DNA of 64,000 nucleotides from Sipunculus nudus (lineage: Eukaryota; Annelida; Sipuncula; Golfingiida; Sipunculidae). Positions 12,701 to 27,700 of the stretch are shown piece by piece. The translations under genes were made by a program, and so were the position numbers. The notes under the pieces are model-generated. The model was not told the origin of the DNA. It saw only the letters and a list, made by a program, of their open reading frames with translations, and did not search any database. The number at the start of each line of letters is the position of its first letter. The stretch's first letter is position 1. The DNA is taken from the NCBI GenBank assembly GCA_026874595.1, contig CM049311.1:17757676-17821675 (forward strand), written 5' to 3'.

Positions 12701-15700
12701 CTGGTCTCTTCACAAGTTGCATATGCAACCAAATGTTCAATAATCTATGAAGGCTATATAGACAATGCTTAAATTATTAAGAAAGGAAGAAACATCTTAA
12801 AAAGGTCTATGATTGATGACAAAATCCTCAAATTTTCATCTAATGGAACTTGTTATATCATTCATTTAAATTTTTTTACATCTTTCATTTTCTGCAGGGG
12901 TGGAGTCAGTCATTCAGCCATGACAGACATGAAAACTATACAACAAGAGGCTCCCTCTAGGACATACGACAGAGACTATGAACGCAATAACGACCGGTTT
13001 TCATCACGATCCAGGGGTTTTGACGATGACTTTGAGTTTGTGGGCGGCCCACCAAAGTATGTCTGATACATATGATGTTTTCATCATATTTGTTGCGTCT
13101 GAATATATTTATGCATACAGACATATTTAAGTTAATATTAGGATATTAAATTACGTGTTATAGAAGTTTTAGCCTTGGGATATAATTGAGCATTCCATAC
13201 CATTTTTGATGTTTTCAGTTTTGCCATGAAGTATATAAGAAAATAAATTTTTGATCTTATCTTGTTAGTTATGAACTACTATGAGTTCCAAGCATGAAAT
13301 TAAGGAAAATTATGAGGGCAAAGTTGGATTCCACAGAATATTGTGTGGTGAGATGTATTTATGTCAAAGATGCATGTTTATGTTGTGATTTTATGTCCTT
13401 TTGGCTGTCCCATGTTGGTTTTTAATGTTTGCTTGTTATAAGAAAATTCAGCACACATTCTCAAGAACATTGTAATTAATTAGAACTCCACAGGGTAATG
13501 TTAGCTGACTATTTTGACTGGTATCATCTGGTTGAAAGATCTCTGCACAAAGTCTTTGATAGTTTCAAAACTTAATTTTTAACGTAATGTTACAAAAGTG
13601 TATGCTTAATGCTTTTGATTTGCTGTGTTTGATAATAGATTTTTAATCTGATATCCTTCTCCTCTGTAATTGTTATATAACTGATCTTTGCTAAATGCTT
13701 TTTTTTATAATTTCATAACAATGTCAATAAAAGTTATTGCATGGCACAAGCATTTTTGTCCTTCACTCCTCTTTTTACTTTTATCAAGATGAATTGTTGA
13801 ACATGAATATATTGTTCTATTGAAGTTATAGAACTTAATATAGCTTTTCACATATTCCCTATAAACATGACTTTATACATGAAATTCATGAAAAAATTTT
13901 TTTACAGGGCTTGACATTAACTTTTGAAAGTACTTGCCAACTGGGGAAGTTACATCTAAATTTAACATGACCTTAAAAAGTTTTCTCGCCCTATAAAATT
14001 CAGTGATCAGACCTGCAAACAAACACAGTGTTGCACATTGTTGTGTCACATGTTTTATTGCATGCTTGGCAGTATACATGTTTGTTTGTTAATAATATAT
14101 TTGTTTAGTATTTGTACAGATAAACATTCAGGCAATTTTAGATAAAGAGGTACTATAATTATAGTTTCATTTTTCCAAGAAAAAAGCTTTAAGTGAAGGT
14201 TATTTGATATTCAGGCATTTTGGTAAAGGTTTATGTAGGACCTGCTCGTCTTGCCTGGCTAGTAGGAGAGACTTTTGGTTGCCCTACCACCATTTTCTGG
14301 ATAATTTACTTGCCTAGGTAAGAGGTTAAATGTTAATGTCGAGCCTTGGTTAAAATTTTTTTAGTTTTCACATATAACGCTCTTCACACTGCAATTATAG
14401 ACAGCAGATGTCCAAGGTTTCCTCTCATGTTACTGCAAGATTTTCTGGGTTCCAACACCAGGGCACGCACTGAGAATTGTAATCAGACCAGAGTGCGTGT
14501 CTCATTTTTTTTTAAATATGAAGCTGGATGCACAATGCAAGACTGTGCTCTCATTGGTCTGATTTCAGTTCTCTGCTCAGTGCCCACTCTGATATTCAAA
14601 CCCAGTAAATCTTGCTATACAAATCATTTGTTACCAGAGAAGATATCTGGGAAAACTGAGGAGTTTATCATGACTTGTAACCTTTATGTGATATTTGTAA
14701 TTGTATGAACCTCCCAAACCAACATCATAAAAAAGTTAAATATTTCTTACTTTTACTAGAACTGATGAGTGAGTACCCTTTTGATTTATGGTTCATAACA
14801 TGGATGATTTGAGTAGTAGATGAGTCTAAGATCACATGTACACACTCACATTTACACACTGACACACATAATAAGTATAACAGCATGGCTTGCTGGGCTT
14901 ATGTTCATGTGCTTTCACTGGTATTTTTGGGGGGGCAAGGCTTCCTGATCAGTTACGTTTGAACTTCCTGTACTGACTGAACTAACAAAGGAACAGTTCC
15001 CCCCCCCCCCCCCCCCCCCCGCTGCAAATACAGAAAAAAGGTTGGGCCCCCTGCTTTGATCAGAATCTAAAGACTTAATTTTTACAAGACATTTTTCTCA
15101 GCTTTCACATGTTGGTTATGGTGAATAAGCTTAATGTTTCTAAACTGATCTGTCTGTTGTTTTTCAAAAGGAAACAATTTAGTTGCTCTCAGATTGGCAC
15201 ATTGCAATCTTTTGAAGAATGCTCTGAAGGCTTTCAAAAATTTTAATTGGTCTTGTTTAGCCATTATACAGTCCATATGTTGAGTATTCGAGTTTGACAG
15301 AACATGACAACATTGCACAGAAACTGAAGTGATCTATCTTGAAAATTACATTTTCATTACATACTGGTATAGTATTTAAAATTCTGTGGATTTTTTTCAA
15401 GAAGTCATATATTACCCTCCTTTAAAATTTGTCATCATAGTTCAGGGTCTCAGGACAAAATTGGAGTGTGTGCAAGCATTGTTAAAGTTTTTTTTTCAGT
15501 AATATTATCCTGAATATGTTCCCCTTATGTATTCTAAAAATGTGAATTTTTTTCTACAAACTTGTTTTTCAAAATGTGGTCAAAATTGATCTAATCAAGA
15601 TTAAGGAAAAAATGATATTCATGTTTTTGAATATGTATTTGCTTATTATGCCACACTTGTTAACGATACAGAATTAATAAATCTCAATATCATTCTGGAA

Positions 15701-18700
15701 TACATGTAAACCCTCATTTGTTCCTTGGATTAAGATGATCACTTCAAGAATCATAATTACAGGCTACAAGAATCAATTTTGATAAAATTGAGGAAAAGTT
15801 TGAACTTGTCTTACATATACTTCTGAAACCTTAAACTGCTCTTTACCTTACCTCTTCAAACACCTGATAAAAATCTGATAAAATTGAGGAATGACTGAGG
15901 GGAAACAGAAAAATGTAAGTGGGAATGCTTGGTGAATGTTTTGACATGGATTTTGAATGTCTTCTCAATGAAATATCTGCTGAACCCAGCTGGTCACATA
16001 GTTTAGAGTTTTAAACCATAGCAGAGCACTTATACAGTCAAGTTGTTTTACCCACTGGTGTGATGAGCTGTTAGTTGGAGGGGTGCATGGGGTTTTAAAC
16101 AAAGCAACTATAATGCCTTGGTTCTGTTATATCCCTGAATATATAGATTGTTTGAAAATTATTTTACCTTTTGGTTCTACATTAATCATATGAAATCTTA
16201 GTAATTGCAGTGAACCAATTTGTCTGCATAAGAGTTTGAAGCTTTGCAAGCTAACAAGCCAGAAATAATAAACAATAATCTGCAGAGAATTACAAATTAT
16301 TCACCAATTTCTTTGTAATTTTCACCAGCATGTCAGAAGTTTGCAACCTCAGAGCATGTATCTTTGTTAGATTGTTCAGACCATCCCAGTGCATGTGATG
16401 AAAGAAGCACTTCATATTGTTTGGGTCACAAATGCCAGTGGTAGTGTTGCTTTTGTGTCCTGTTATTGTGCCGTTCTTTGGATCCATTCTGCAGTATATT
16501 TTATTTAATAGACTGTACATTATGAAAGTATCTTTATGATATAAATAAGAAAATGCAAAAAATAACACAAAAGCAGTTATTAATAAATTGTTACCTTTTA
16601 ATAAAAATTCTATAAAAAATATTCTGATGATAAGGCTAGCTTAAATTAGCTCTGGATCTAATTTTATGGAGATGGCAGATTTACTTTGAGCCTAAAATAA
16701 AAATATATATTTGATCTTATCATCCCTTAATTTAAAAGCACCGCTTGACTAGTGATGGGCTGATGATCGGTGATCAGTTTGTTTGTGCAGATTATCTGAT
16801 CATGGGTCTTACAGTGCCATAATCAATTAAAAAGTTCTGCAAATAAAACCGATTTTGTGATGAGGTAATGTATGCTCTAGAAAAGTCTGTGTTTGTTAAT
16901 AACTTCTGACCCAAGGTAACTATGTACACATATAGGCCATAGAGTCATTACATATATTAGAAAACGTAGGTCTGTATTTCAGTTGAAATGATGTACAGAT
17001 CTGTATATGGTCAGAAATTACATACTCCAAAATAACCGATTACCACTTGTCAGTACAGGCCAACTGATTTTTACCAATAATTGATGATGAAATTACAACC
17101 TATTCCCAAAACTACCTTTGACTTAGATATGAAATCCTGCATGTATTTATAATAAACCTTAAAATATTATATGCTTAATACATACATTTAAGGCATATCA
17201 ACGTAATGTGAGTATGATATGGGTCGCCCATGCTGACTAACAGTTTTTGTCAAGTTCACTAACAAATGTTAACGTTTGATTTCATTCAGTCGGAAGACTG
17301 AGTAAGTAAACTTGACTGTTACCCTGTTCTTGGATGTGGGAGACTGTATAGGTGTGGTCTGTTCCTAGTCTTGTCCTCTGCTGTATATAATCCTACGTGC
17401 TGGTGGTATTGTTTCAGTTCTTTCTTTAGGTATAGGTCGGGTGCTTTTAGAATGTTTATCTTTGATCATTTTTAGCTCAGCTGACTATAAGTCATCTGAG
17501 CTATAGTCGTGGTCCATTGTCCGTCGTCCGTCCGTGTGTCTGTCCGTCCGTCCGGATGTCCGGATGTCCATCCGTAAGACTGGCACGTTTCAACACCGTT
17601 GGACCTACGAATCTGAAATTCGGCATACAGTTAGATGTCCCCAAAATCTACCATGCCGAAAATTGGGTCAATGGGACTTCGTTCCTTCGAGATATTAAAA
17701 AAAACCTCAATTTTTTATTAGAAATCTATTTTCACACTTCAGGACTGCCTAATATCAAAACCACTCATCTGGTTTTCTTCATATTTACCATAAATATTCC
17801 TCTATATAGTTTCTATGTACATGCCAGATATTAAGTCAGTATTGTATAATTTAAAAAAGTTGTGGGCCCAAACATAATGGACTTTGTAAAAAAATCAGGA
17901 AGATATTTGGTCACTTAAGACCAAAAGTGTTAAAGGTAGGGACTTTTTTCCAGTTATACAACTTTAATTAATCCAAATTTAATTGTATACCAAAAATTAG
18001 ATCAAAATCTGTTAAATTTTTTTAAATATTGGCAAAAATATAAAATTGGTACCTTAAATTTTGCCCAACTTTGGCCATGGCACGTTTTTTTCCTGTAAGT
18101 ACTGTGGATTTAATTTTCACAGCATTTATACATAAGGATTTAATCTGTTAAAATCTGAAAAATGAAAATTAAAGCTGCAAAATTAGGCTAGTTATTGAAT
18201 TTTTTTTTAGGCTCTTGTTGTATTCCCTTACATTGTCAAGCAGTCCACTTTGATGACTGTAGGTCATTCAGTGCACATTTCTATGCTCCCCAGGCTGTTG
18301 GCATAATTTTAGATGTCCCAAAAATCTCCTACCATACCGAAAATTGGGTCATTAGGACTTCGTTCCTTCGAGATATTAAGGAAAAAAAACTCCGTTTTCC
18401 ATAAAAAAAGCCATTGTTACACTTCAAGGCTGCCTAATATCAAAACCACTGATCTGTTTTTGATCGCATTTAGTATTCACATTCTTTCATACATTTTCTA
18501 TGAACATACAAAAAATTAGGTCAGTATTGGGTATTATTTTGAAATTATGGGCCAAAACATAATGCAATTTTTAAAAAAATCAGGAAATATATTTACTCAC
18601 CTAACATGAGAATTGCTGAACCTAGAGACTTTTTTCAGGAATTTAACTTTATTTAATCAAGATTCAATTGTTTACCCAAAATTAGATCTGAATGTTGCAA

Positions 18701-21700
18701 ATTTTTCAAGTTATTAGCATAAATAAAAAATCAATACCTTAAATTTTGTCCAACTTTGGCACTGTTGATTTAATTTTCTCAGCATATATACATAAGGATT
18801 TAATCTTTTAAAATCTGACATTTCAAAGAAATTGATTGGAAAGAATGGCTTTAATTCATGATTTCATACACCATGTCAAGTGTTGTTTACATCTAGCCCA
18901 CTTAGTAGTACAGCCTTCACTTGCATTATGTAACCCACCCCAGGCAGCTTGCCTTGGGTCAGCTTGGCCACTACCAGCAGGCTTCCCCTCTGCCCTGCAC
19001 TCCCCTCCCCCCCCCCCCCCCCCCGATGGTGCATAAACTAGATGAATGTTATTATTTTCTGTATTTGATTCATTCTTATTCTAGGCTATGCTACATTTAA
19101 GATTTTGTATTGTACCACCAGGGTTACAATGATTAAAGTGTACATTTAATTGTGTCCACCAAGTGGTGTATTGCTATGAAAGTGTGGATGTTCATGAGAT
19201 AAGTAATTCCTTACTTCAGAGGAGTAAAAACTTCACCAGGTGTGAAATTGACTATTTATTCCAGTAATAAATTAAAACTGGGATAGTAATTAGCACAATG
19301 ATATTGTTTGTCCCTCATTCAACCAACAGTGTGTATACTTTATTTGAAAAGATGTTTTATTTTATCAAATTTACTGCCATGTTGCGGCATTATTTTCTTT
19401 TAAATTCATTTTAAACATTTATGATTTAAAAATAATAAAATATATGTGAATGCATAATATGACCCAATATGAGCTACACTCTGGATATATGATGATTGCA
19501 ACTTTTGCAACAATTCTAATATTTTAACTTATAGTTTCATTTTTTACTCTGTATATATAATGATTGCAACTTTTGCAACAATTCTAATATTTTAACTTAC
19601 ATTTTCAGGTTTTTTTATTTAATATTTATAAAACCTGTAAATAAAAAAATGATTCAGATAAAAACTTCTTAATGGAAAAAGTGGATATGCTTAAAAAAAA
19701 TAGGATTATATATAAACTTAAATGCATTATTCCCTTGAAAGTGAAATAAAGGTATTAGTCCATTCTGTCCACTTGCCTGTCCATCTGTAAATTTTCATAT
19801 GCATCACAGTATCTCAAAACTTTTACTGTTTTTCTTCATGACAGGCTTGTCAGAGTATTAGTTTGCAATCATATATTTAGAACTTTACTATAACCAAGTA
19901 GGAGGGCCCCTTTCCTCTTAGCTTTTCATATTCTTATATAAATGAAAAACATTACAATAGAATATTTCTACATCCACCTTCGTGCTGCCCTCACTTTTCC
20001 CTTCTCCAAACTCCATCCCAAAGTCAGCCTCAGTAAGCAAGAACAAGATGAATCAGATATATTCATACTTTAATATTTTGTATAACTATTCATCCATAGG
20101 TACCTATGTATAATGTACATGCCAGAAATTATGTCAATATTGTGTAATATGTAGACATAGTGGGCATCACAATAATGTACCTTGTCAAGACTAAAGAGAT
20201 ATTGTGTCATACAGTCACAAATTCATAAATCACTTCATCAGCAAAGTTAATCATAACATCATATCTGTCAAATTGAAAGCTTGCAGACTACCATACACTT
20301 TAGATCCTTCAACAAATAGCCTTATCATCATTCTACTACTGCTTATTACTGCTGTCATTGCATTCATATTTGCTCAAATATATCACAATTTTCAACCCCT
20401 CCTAAATAAATAAAAAATAAACCACTATATTTGACTCTATTAATCCATCAGTCAGGTATTTCATTTATCATTTACTCACATATTACATTACATTCCTTTA
20501 TAATAGCCCAACATGTCCATGATATTCATAAGCTTTATTGACTCGATATAGTATCACAGTGGAGAAACATTTATAGTCCAATCACGATCAGCTGAGCGCC
20601 ATGACCCATGGGTCCCTTGTTAATTTCATATAATTATAAGTGATTTTAGATTAATAAATACAATTATTCTAGCAGCTTTTGTGACTACCTTTCTTTTCTT
20701 TTTGGCATTTTTCCTTGTAAATATTACTGAATAAAATATAGTAGACAACTATGATTGTTTGAGTAAAGATTTATATTGTATATAAACCAAAGGAAAAGCC
20801 AACACAGGAAGGCAGATTTTATCCATATTTTTTTTCAGTGTATACTCATATCTTTTTTTATTAAATTACATGTATTGACATTTCATGTAAGAGGTATAAA
20901 CTGAACCCTGAATTTATTTCTTAAACTATCAAACATTGTAGACTGCTGACATTGTAATAATTATCATCCTACCCACAAGTCAGTTTTCAGGATGATGATG
21001 AACATTATTTGTATTTTGATAGAGCTTAAAACAAGGAACTGTGACTGTGACACACTTTTGTTGCCATACAACTTAAATTGTCAATTGAATTTTTGTTTTT
21101 CCCTTTACTGTGTACAGACTCCTTGAAGCACACACTCAAAGTTGGCACCCAGAACTCCCCTATATGACTAGTTTCTCTCTGGTCAGACCTATTACATAAT
21201 ATTTTTGTGTTTCAAAGATTCCCAATAATCTCAGGCAAACTCTCAGTAATAACTGTTGATAATTTGGTAGAGAAACAACAAAAGCTGAATCTGTTGGAAA
21301 ATACATTTTATGTTGAGCCACAATATTTGTGTTTAAGTTGAATTTTCCTTATCGCTATAAGCTGTTGCAGCTACGCTTTCCCAAGCCTTGCTTTATTAAG
21401 ACACTTTGATGTCCCTTAATCTATAGCATAAATCAATTATAAGTCAGTCAAATGACTTGACCGTCCTTCCTGTACTTAAAAACTGAAACTTATTTGTTGC
21501 TATTTTTAAATCAAACTTGTAGCATTGCCAGAGGGACATCAGGAATCTGACAAATCAAACCCTAAAAACCTCTCCTGTTACTGGTGCAGGTGTTCTTATT
21601 CAGATGGCTTGTGATCAGTGTTGACTGTTGTGTACAGTTTACATTTGGTACATTGGATTTGATTGGCAGTTATGATTTCAGCCCCATCACGTGCCGGCTT

Positions 21701-24700
21701 GTTCATTATCATGAAATAAATGCTGAAGTGGCTTGATAAAGCAATGTCTCTGAAAGCTTACCTGCCAGAACTCTGCTAATGGGAAATTATTTCTGGCTGA
21801 AGAGAAGTTTATCTGAATATGAAACAAATTTTCCAAAAGAGACTTTTAAATTAAAAAAAAAAATTCTGCTTCTGATGGTAGATAATATAAAAATAAGTGT
21901 TGGTATTTTAGTGTTGCATTACCACATCTCAAACTTCATAGAAGAAAAAAGCTGGCAGTTTCAACAGAAATAAATACAGATGTCTAGCATTTCAGCAGCT
22001 AATAATTCACTCTCAGTAAACTTGCAATTTTCAAAGGCAATTAGTAGAAAAGCTAAATAGGCCTATGATTCTAAGATATTAGATCTGAACTCTTCCATAA
22101 CTTGTTTGAAATTGTTCAAGAATAATGAGATGTTCGACAACTTGCATTATTTACAAATTTATACTTATGGGTATTAATAACTTCTATGTTTTTGAGTATT
22201 TGTTGAACTTCTGAAACAGAGATTAGTTTTCTGTGGATATAAATAGTGTAGTTATTCCATGATCTCATCTGAATTCTGATTGCTGTATGCATATGAGCAA
22301 TAACAGCTGTTAAAATCATATGGTTCTATTTATATAAAACTCATCCACAGAAAAGTCTTATTTTTATTACAGTTTCATAAATGCATCATAATGGAAAAGT
22401 GTTTAACCTTTGTGAAATATTCCCAAGAAAAAATAAAATGACAATAAATGAGGATTCATTTTCCCCATTAATGCATCTTTTATATCCCATATTAAGTGTG
22501 AGTGCCAATTTTTCTCAAACTAGCAGTTGGACAACTTGTCAGAGATTTGATAGAAACTGACCTTTTTTGGCTCGTAATAAAATGGAAGCTGACTGAAAAA
22601 CCCTCTGTCTATTAAGACCACCCTTGAGTGAACCTAAAGCATTCACATTGGTAAAACTGACCTGTCTGATAAGACCATCTGTGAATTAAGACCACTTTTG
22701 TCCCACAGATGGTCTTATCACATAGGTTTCACTTTACATAGAAATCATATTTTGCTGTTTATAGTAGTATATATGAATTCCTTGCTTACAGCTTAGTTCG
22801 ACCTTCAGGAGAAATGTTGAAACTGAAAATAATAATAATCAGCCCAGAGGCTCTGTAATTATTATATGATTAGGGTTGACTATCAGGTTTTATGGATTTT
22901 TGATCTGGGATTATTAGTAAAACAGTGAAATCTTGAAATTCTGACCACGCAATAAAGTGGTTGCATTTTCAAGGTGACCTCTAGGCGAGGTCTAATGTAA
23001 AGAGCAAAAAAGAATTTGGACTGTTAACAGGTGGAAAGTTTAAGGGGCATAATCAGGAGCAATATTATACTTGCAGTACCTCTCCTTGAGCTGTTTAACA
23101 CCTTGTTACGGTTTTGTGTGTTTGTAAACACAGTCCACATCTCTCTGTTTACAATAACAAGACCATGAGGTCTGATTTTGCAATTGCGTGACAGATAACA
23201 TGCGATGTTTCAGCCAGCGGGAACTTGTATTACATTTTTGGGGGAGATCAGTCAGGGCACTTCCTGATTGACATATATTTTGGCCCAGGCGGTGCACGAA
23301 GTCCCATGCACTGTGTTTATGTTGACACCTGTCATCACACCCGGTCCACTGTATTTAACACTTATGTACAAAAGAAAGCCAACAGTTTCAAGGCAAAATT
23401 TTGGCAGGTACCAAATCATTTCAAAGTTAAGACGCTATTTTTTGTGTTCATTCAAAATGCATTATAGGTGATTGGGCCCCTGTAAGCAAAGTTTTACTGT
23501 ATCTTATGTTTTCATGACTCTGTAAATTTATGATTTTGCAGAATATTAGTTTTTATATTCTTTTGGTTTCCTCTTGATAATCAGCAATTTCATAGATTCT
23601 TGTAAAAGCCGTGGAAATATAACTTTTTTCAGAGCCATTGATAATTATATTATCTCCTTTTGTATTGTAATAAATGATTAAGTAACATATTGATATATCA
23701 TCGATCATGTCAATTATATCCCCAGTTTGCAAAAACTGTCCAGTGCAGAACCTTATATTCAAAAGACAAAATATTGGTATATACTTCAAGGAATCTGCCT
23801 CGGGCAGATAAATCTAGTAGTCACTAACTAGTGCTCTCTGCTGGCTGGATTATAAACTAATATCACTCTGTGCATTCAATCTCTCATAGTACATTTTATA
23901 ACGTAGATCTATACCATAATGGTTGGCACAGTGACAGTAATGAATTTGCAACCAACATCACATTTTGCATGCCAGTGGATTTAACAGTAACGCAACAGCT
24001 TATTAGGCTGCACTGAATCATTTGCAGTTGCCTGTCAAAGCTTTACAAGAAAATTATGATGGATATTTTGTAACTATATAAGTAATCATTTATTTTTTTG
24101 CTCAACATTTTTTCTAAGCATAAGTTTTTTTTCTCATGGAATTACACTTTAACCAGTTGATGACATTTTTTAATAAACCTTAATGGATGAAAAAAAAAGT
24201 ACTGATTTGTAACAATAATTAACAGTAACATTGATGTCTTTTGTTGTTGTTTTGCTGTTTATAACTGATAACTTAAACAAGTAAACGCATGATGGATGCA
24301 GTTCAGCATTATTCAAATTAAGATCTATCAGTATTGTAAGGGTTTTCTGCTCTGCCTTTACAGGTACAGTGACAGTCCGTTTGGTTTGAAGGAGAGCTAC
24401 AGCAGTGGCTGGGGCAGCAACAGTAAGAGTTCTTGGGATAAAGAGCGAGACCTGGACCGATTTGACAGCAAGCAATCCAAATTTATTGATGAAACCATTC
24501 CTAGCAAAACAAAAGATGATGACAGGTAGGGCAGAATTCATCCTCCCTACTAATATGATAAATTACAGAGTTAGAAACTATATGCCATCATGATTAAATA
24601 CATGGTTAGAAATTTACAGACATCATCAAGAAAAAACACAGGGTTCAAAATTAGAAAAATCAGGGTATGAAATTTGAAAGTATTTGCTAGCTTTGTTCCT

Positions 24701-27700
24701 AATCGGTCACAGGATTTAACTTTGAAAGCAGTTAGGTTAGAAATAGGTAGTTCACTGGAAAAAGAGTTTGAAGAATAGATGCCCTGCTTTTACAGATTAT
24801 GGCTTTGTTTAGTTCAAATGTTCTAACAGCTTTCTCTTGTAGGTATGTTACATGTAGGCGGATACAGATTAGCCACTCTTAAATGACTTTCTTTCTTGAA
24901 TTCCCTCTTAGATGTATTTTTTCCTAGTTATGTTTCTCATCAACAGTCTTTATTTTCCTGTTTCACATAGGCCCATCACTGATGTCACTTGCTGAATGTG
25001 AAGCTTGCATTAAGAATGAACCAGCAATCTTTAGTGGGATAATTGTCACAGTAACACTGTTGGATAATGATCATACTCTTATCTTTGGCAGTTAATGGAA
25101 AAAAAAAATTGTTGGATGCATTTATTTCATAAACATTAACACTTTGTTGTAACATTAAAAAAAAGTTTTATATTTTGACGATTCCTAGGACAGATTCATG
25201 TTTATCACGTATTTTATATCATTAAATTCCTGGAAACTATTTACAGAAGTATATATAGTGATTGTGATCCATTTTGTCTGTTACATATTATTCAGTAGCA
25301 TCAAGGAGTAAGTATAGAAAAATTCACCAATGAAAGGATGTGGGTGATTACTAACAACAATGATGGGATTCTGTGGATATTTATGTTTAGATAAACAGGT
25401 TCTTGGTATAATCTTTGGTTTTAGGCCACAGTCTTTCATCTAATCTTTATCATATTTGTACCAATAGAATTGTTTTAAATACCCAAGCAGTGAGCAATAG
25501 TCTCATTAACAGGGATTTTCTTTTAAATATTTTAGGTAATGTTTGTTTCAGTGGTTCATTTTACAGAGTTTCACTTTACAGAAAGGAAGCTGTGTTATTA
25601 TGAAAGATTCTGTGTCTTTAACATCCTTAACAATGCTTAACATTGAAAATTCTTTTACCTTATAACCTGTATATAATCCTAGAATACATATTGGTATCAT
25701 ACTAATGGAGGTATTCAGCTGATTTATAAATTATAACATTTATTTTTACTGGTTATATCATGGTTTTTCCTTCACCTGCCATGGTTATATAAGCCACCTT
25801 GCAGAGGTGTTGCTGGGTGCACGAAAGAGGCCATACATTGTTAGTTTATTTCTGGAGAAACTCGCATTTTAATCACATGGCAGTTGCTTAAGGGATACAC
25901 AGTTCACTATTGAAAGAGGATGACTGTACACTTTGCTTGCTTTAAGAATTTGCCCATTGGGTTACACAAAATGGGGGAAAAGCCAGTGATATGTTTGAAA
26001 TAACAGGGTTGGTACAGGTCCTTGAAAATCTTGAAAGTGCTTAGTTCTAAAATGTTAATTTCAAGGCCTCGAAGGTCCTTGAAGACAGTGCTTTTACCTA
26101 TATAATTTAAGAAAATTGTAAGATTTCGTGAATTCATTTAATAATTTATTGCTCTTTATCTACTTTAGGTGGGATTACAGCATTAGATCATTCAGACCCC
26201 ACAACCTTATTCATGTGTCCTTGGGAATTAGATTAATCCCTATAAAGTAGTTTTAAATGAATGTGGAATTTATTTTAAAAAATCTTGTGAAATTGATATT
26301 AAAGAAAAGGGGTAAGAGACAAGAGAAGAAATTAAAATAATTAAAATAGGGTCCTTAAAATAGTAAAACTGGATCTTGAGTCATGAGGTCTTTTAAGTCC
26401 TTGAAGTCTACTGAGGGATAGGTGCATATATTCTTTATATATAATTTCTATGTTGTTCAAATATCAGTTATAGCTATATCGATTAAATCACATACACAAC
26501 AATATATATACTGTGTATCCTCCCAGTTAGGGATGTTTTGTTCATAATAAAGAGGTGTCTATAAGAGGGTTCCCAGCACTAGTAGTCAGCTTTATTACAC
26601 TTGCCCTTAAAATAAATGAATAAAATATAAAAGAAATACATGTATAAAAAAGTTATCTTCTATTAGATCAGAAATTAACTTTTAAGTACCAATTAACTAT
26701 GTTGTTTGGCAGAAAGATATCATTATGTATTTCTTTCTGTTGATTCTTCTTTTCAGCCTAGTACTCCTTCAATATTGCAGCAAGTCAGCTCATACATTTG
26801 TTTATTAAAGCCCAGTACATAAAGATGTTTTCAATATTTTTGTGGTATTTCTGTGATCATAGGGGAAGGAGTCGGAAGACATATGAAGTATCATCCTCTG
26901 AAGAGGCTCAGAAGAAATTTGGAAATGCCAAGGCCATCTCCTCAGACATGTATTTTGGTGGCAAAGATATGGACGTAAGTAATAAGCAGGTAGAGCGCAG
27001 GACTGAAACCCGGGAGATCATGAGTTCGAATCTTAGCTGAGGCAGTGAGATTTTTCACAGTCTGTCTCCAACTAGAGTGACTGCTTTGCAAGCTTAATGG
27101 AAATGCCATGCCCCATGGCTGTGTTTCACTCACAAACGAGTGTGCCTTTTGGCTCCTCGGGGATATGACCCAGCAATTGGGACGATTACACAAAGAGGGC
27201 CCGCAGGTGCAGTTGTCACTGGGCCTGGTTAATGCCAGGATATAAACAAGAAAAAAGTAATTATGCTTTTTATAACTCAGCAGAATGTGGTTCATTGTAT
27301 CCCCAGACAAAGTCGGGATACTATCATGTGGTTTAAGGACGGTCGTGCCGCACCGCAGAGATTTCATTTGGATGCAATAACTCAAAAAATATTTTATGGA
27401 TCTTTACCAAACTTGACATGTGCATAGATATGGGTGAGAGGATGAAGCCTATTAAAAAGGGGCCTGACCTTTACTAGGAGAGTGACCTTGGTCTTGAATA
27501 GGTCCATTTTGGGGGAAAATCACACAAGTTCTTAAATATCTCAAGAAATCTTGCATGGATTGATCCAAAAATCAAGTTGACCAAAGATCTTGGATAGTGT
27601 TGTTATGTACCAGAAACTGTTATCCTTTTCTTGTTTTCACGCCTTATAATACCCCATCATTGCCACTTGACAGTACTGTGAGCATAATAAGTCAAAAACT

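Noticed and set aside
14346-14708. 120-residue plus-strand open frame
   Set aside because: Lies in the large ArfGAP2/3 intron next to the hAT-like MITE; no domain, splice sites or codon pattern.
18836-19036. Shared open frame in both family A copies (about 66 residues ending in Pro run)
   Set aside because: Conserved because the DNA copies are similar; no start context, no known domain, and the Pro run is a poly-C tract.
17471-20622. Family A as a classic TIR DNA transposon
   Set aside because: The 10-base inverted motif is terminal on the left but internal to a palindrome on the right, and no target-site duplication is visible; a Helentron-like layout fits better.
26978-27050. Functional tRNA gene
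   Set aside because: A and B boxes are present, but the acceptor stem does not close and the sequence runs into a long non-tRNA body with an A-rich end, which fits a SINE.
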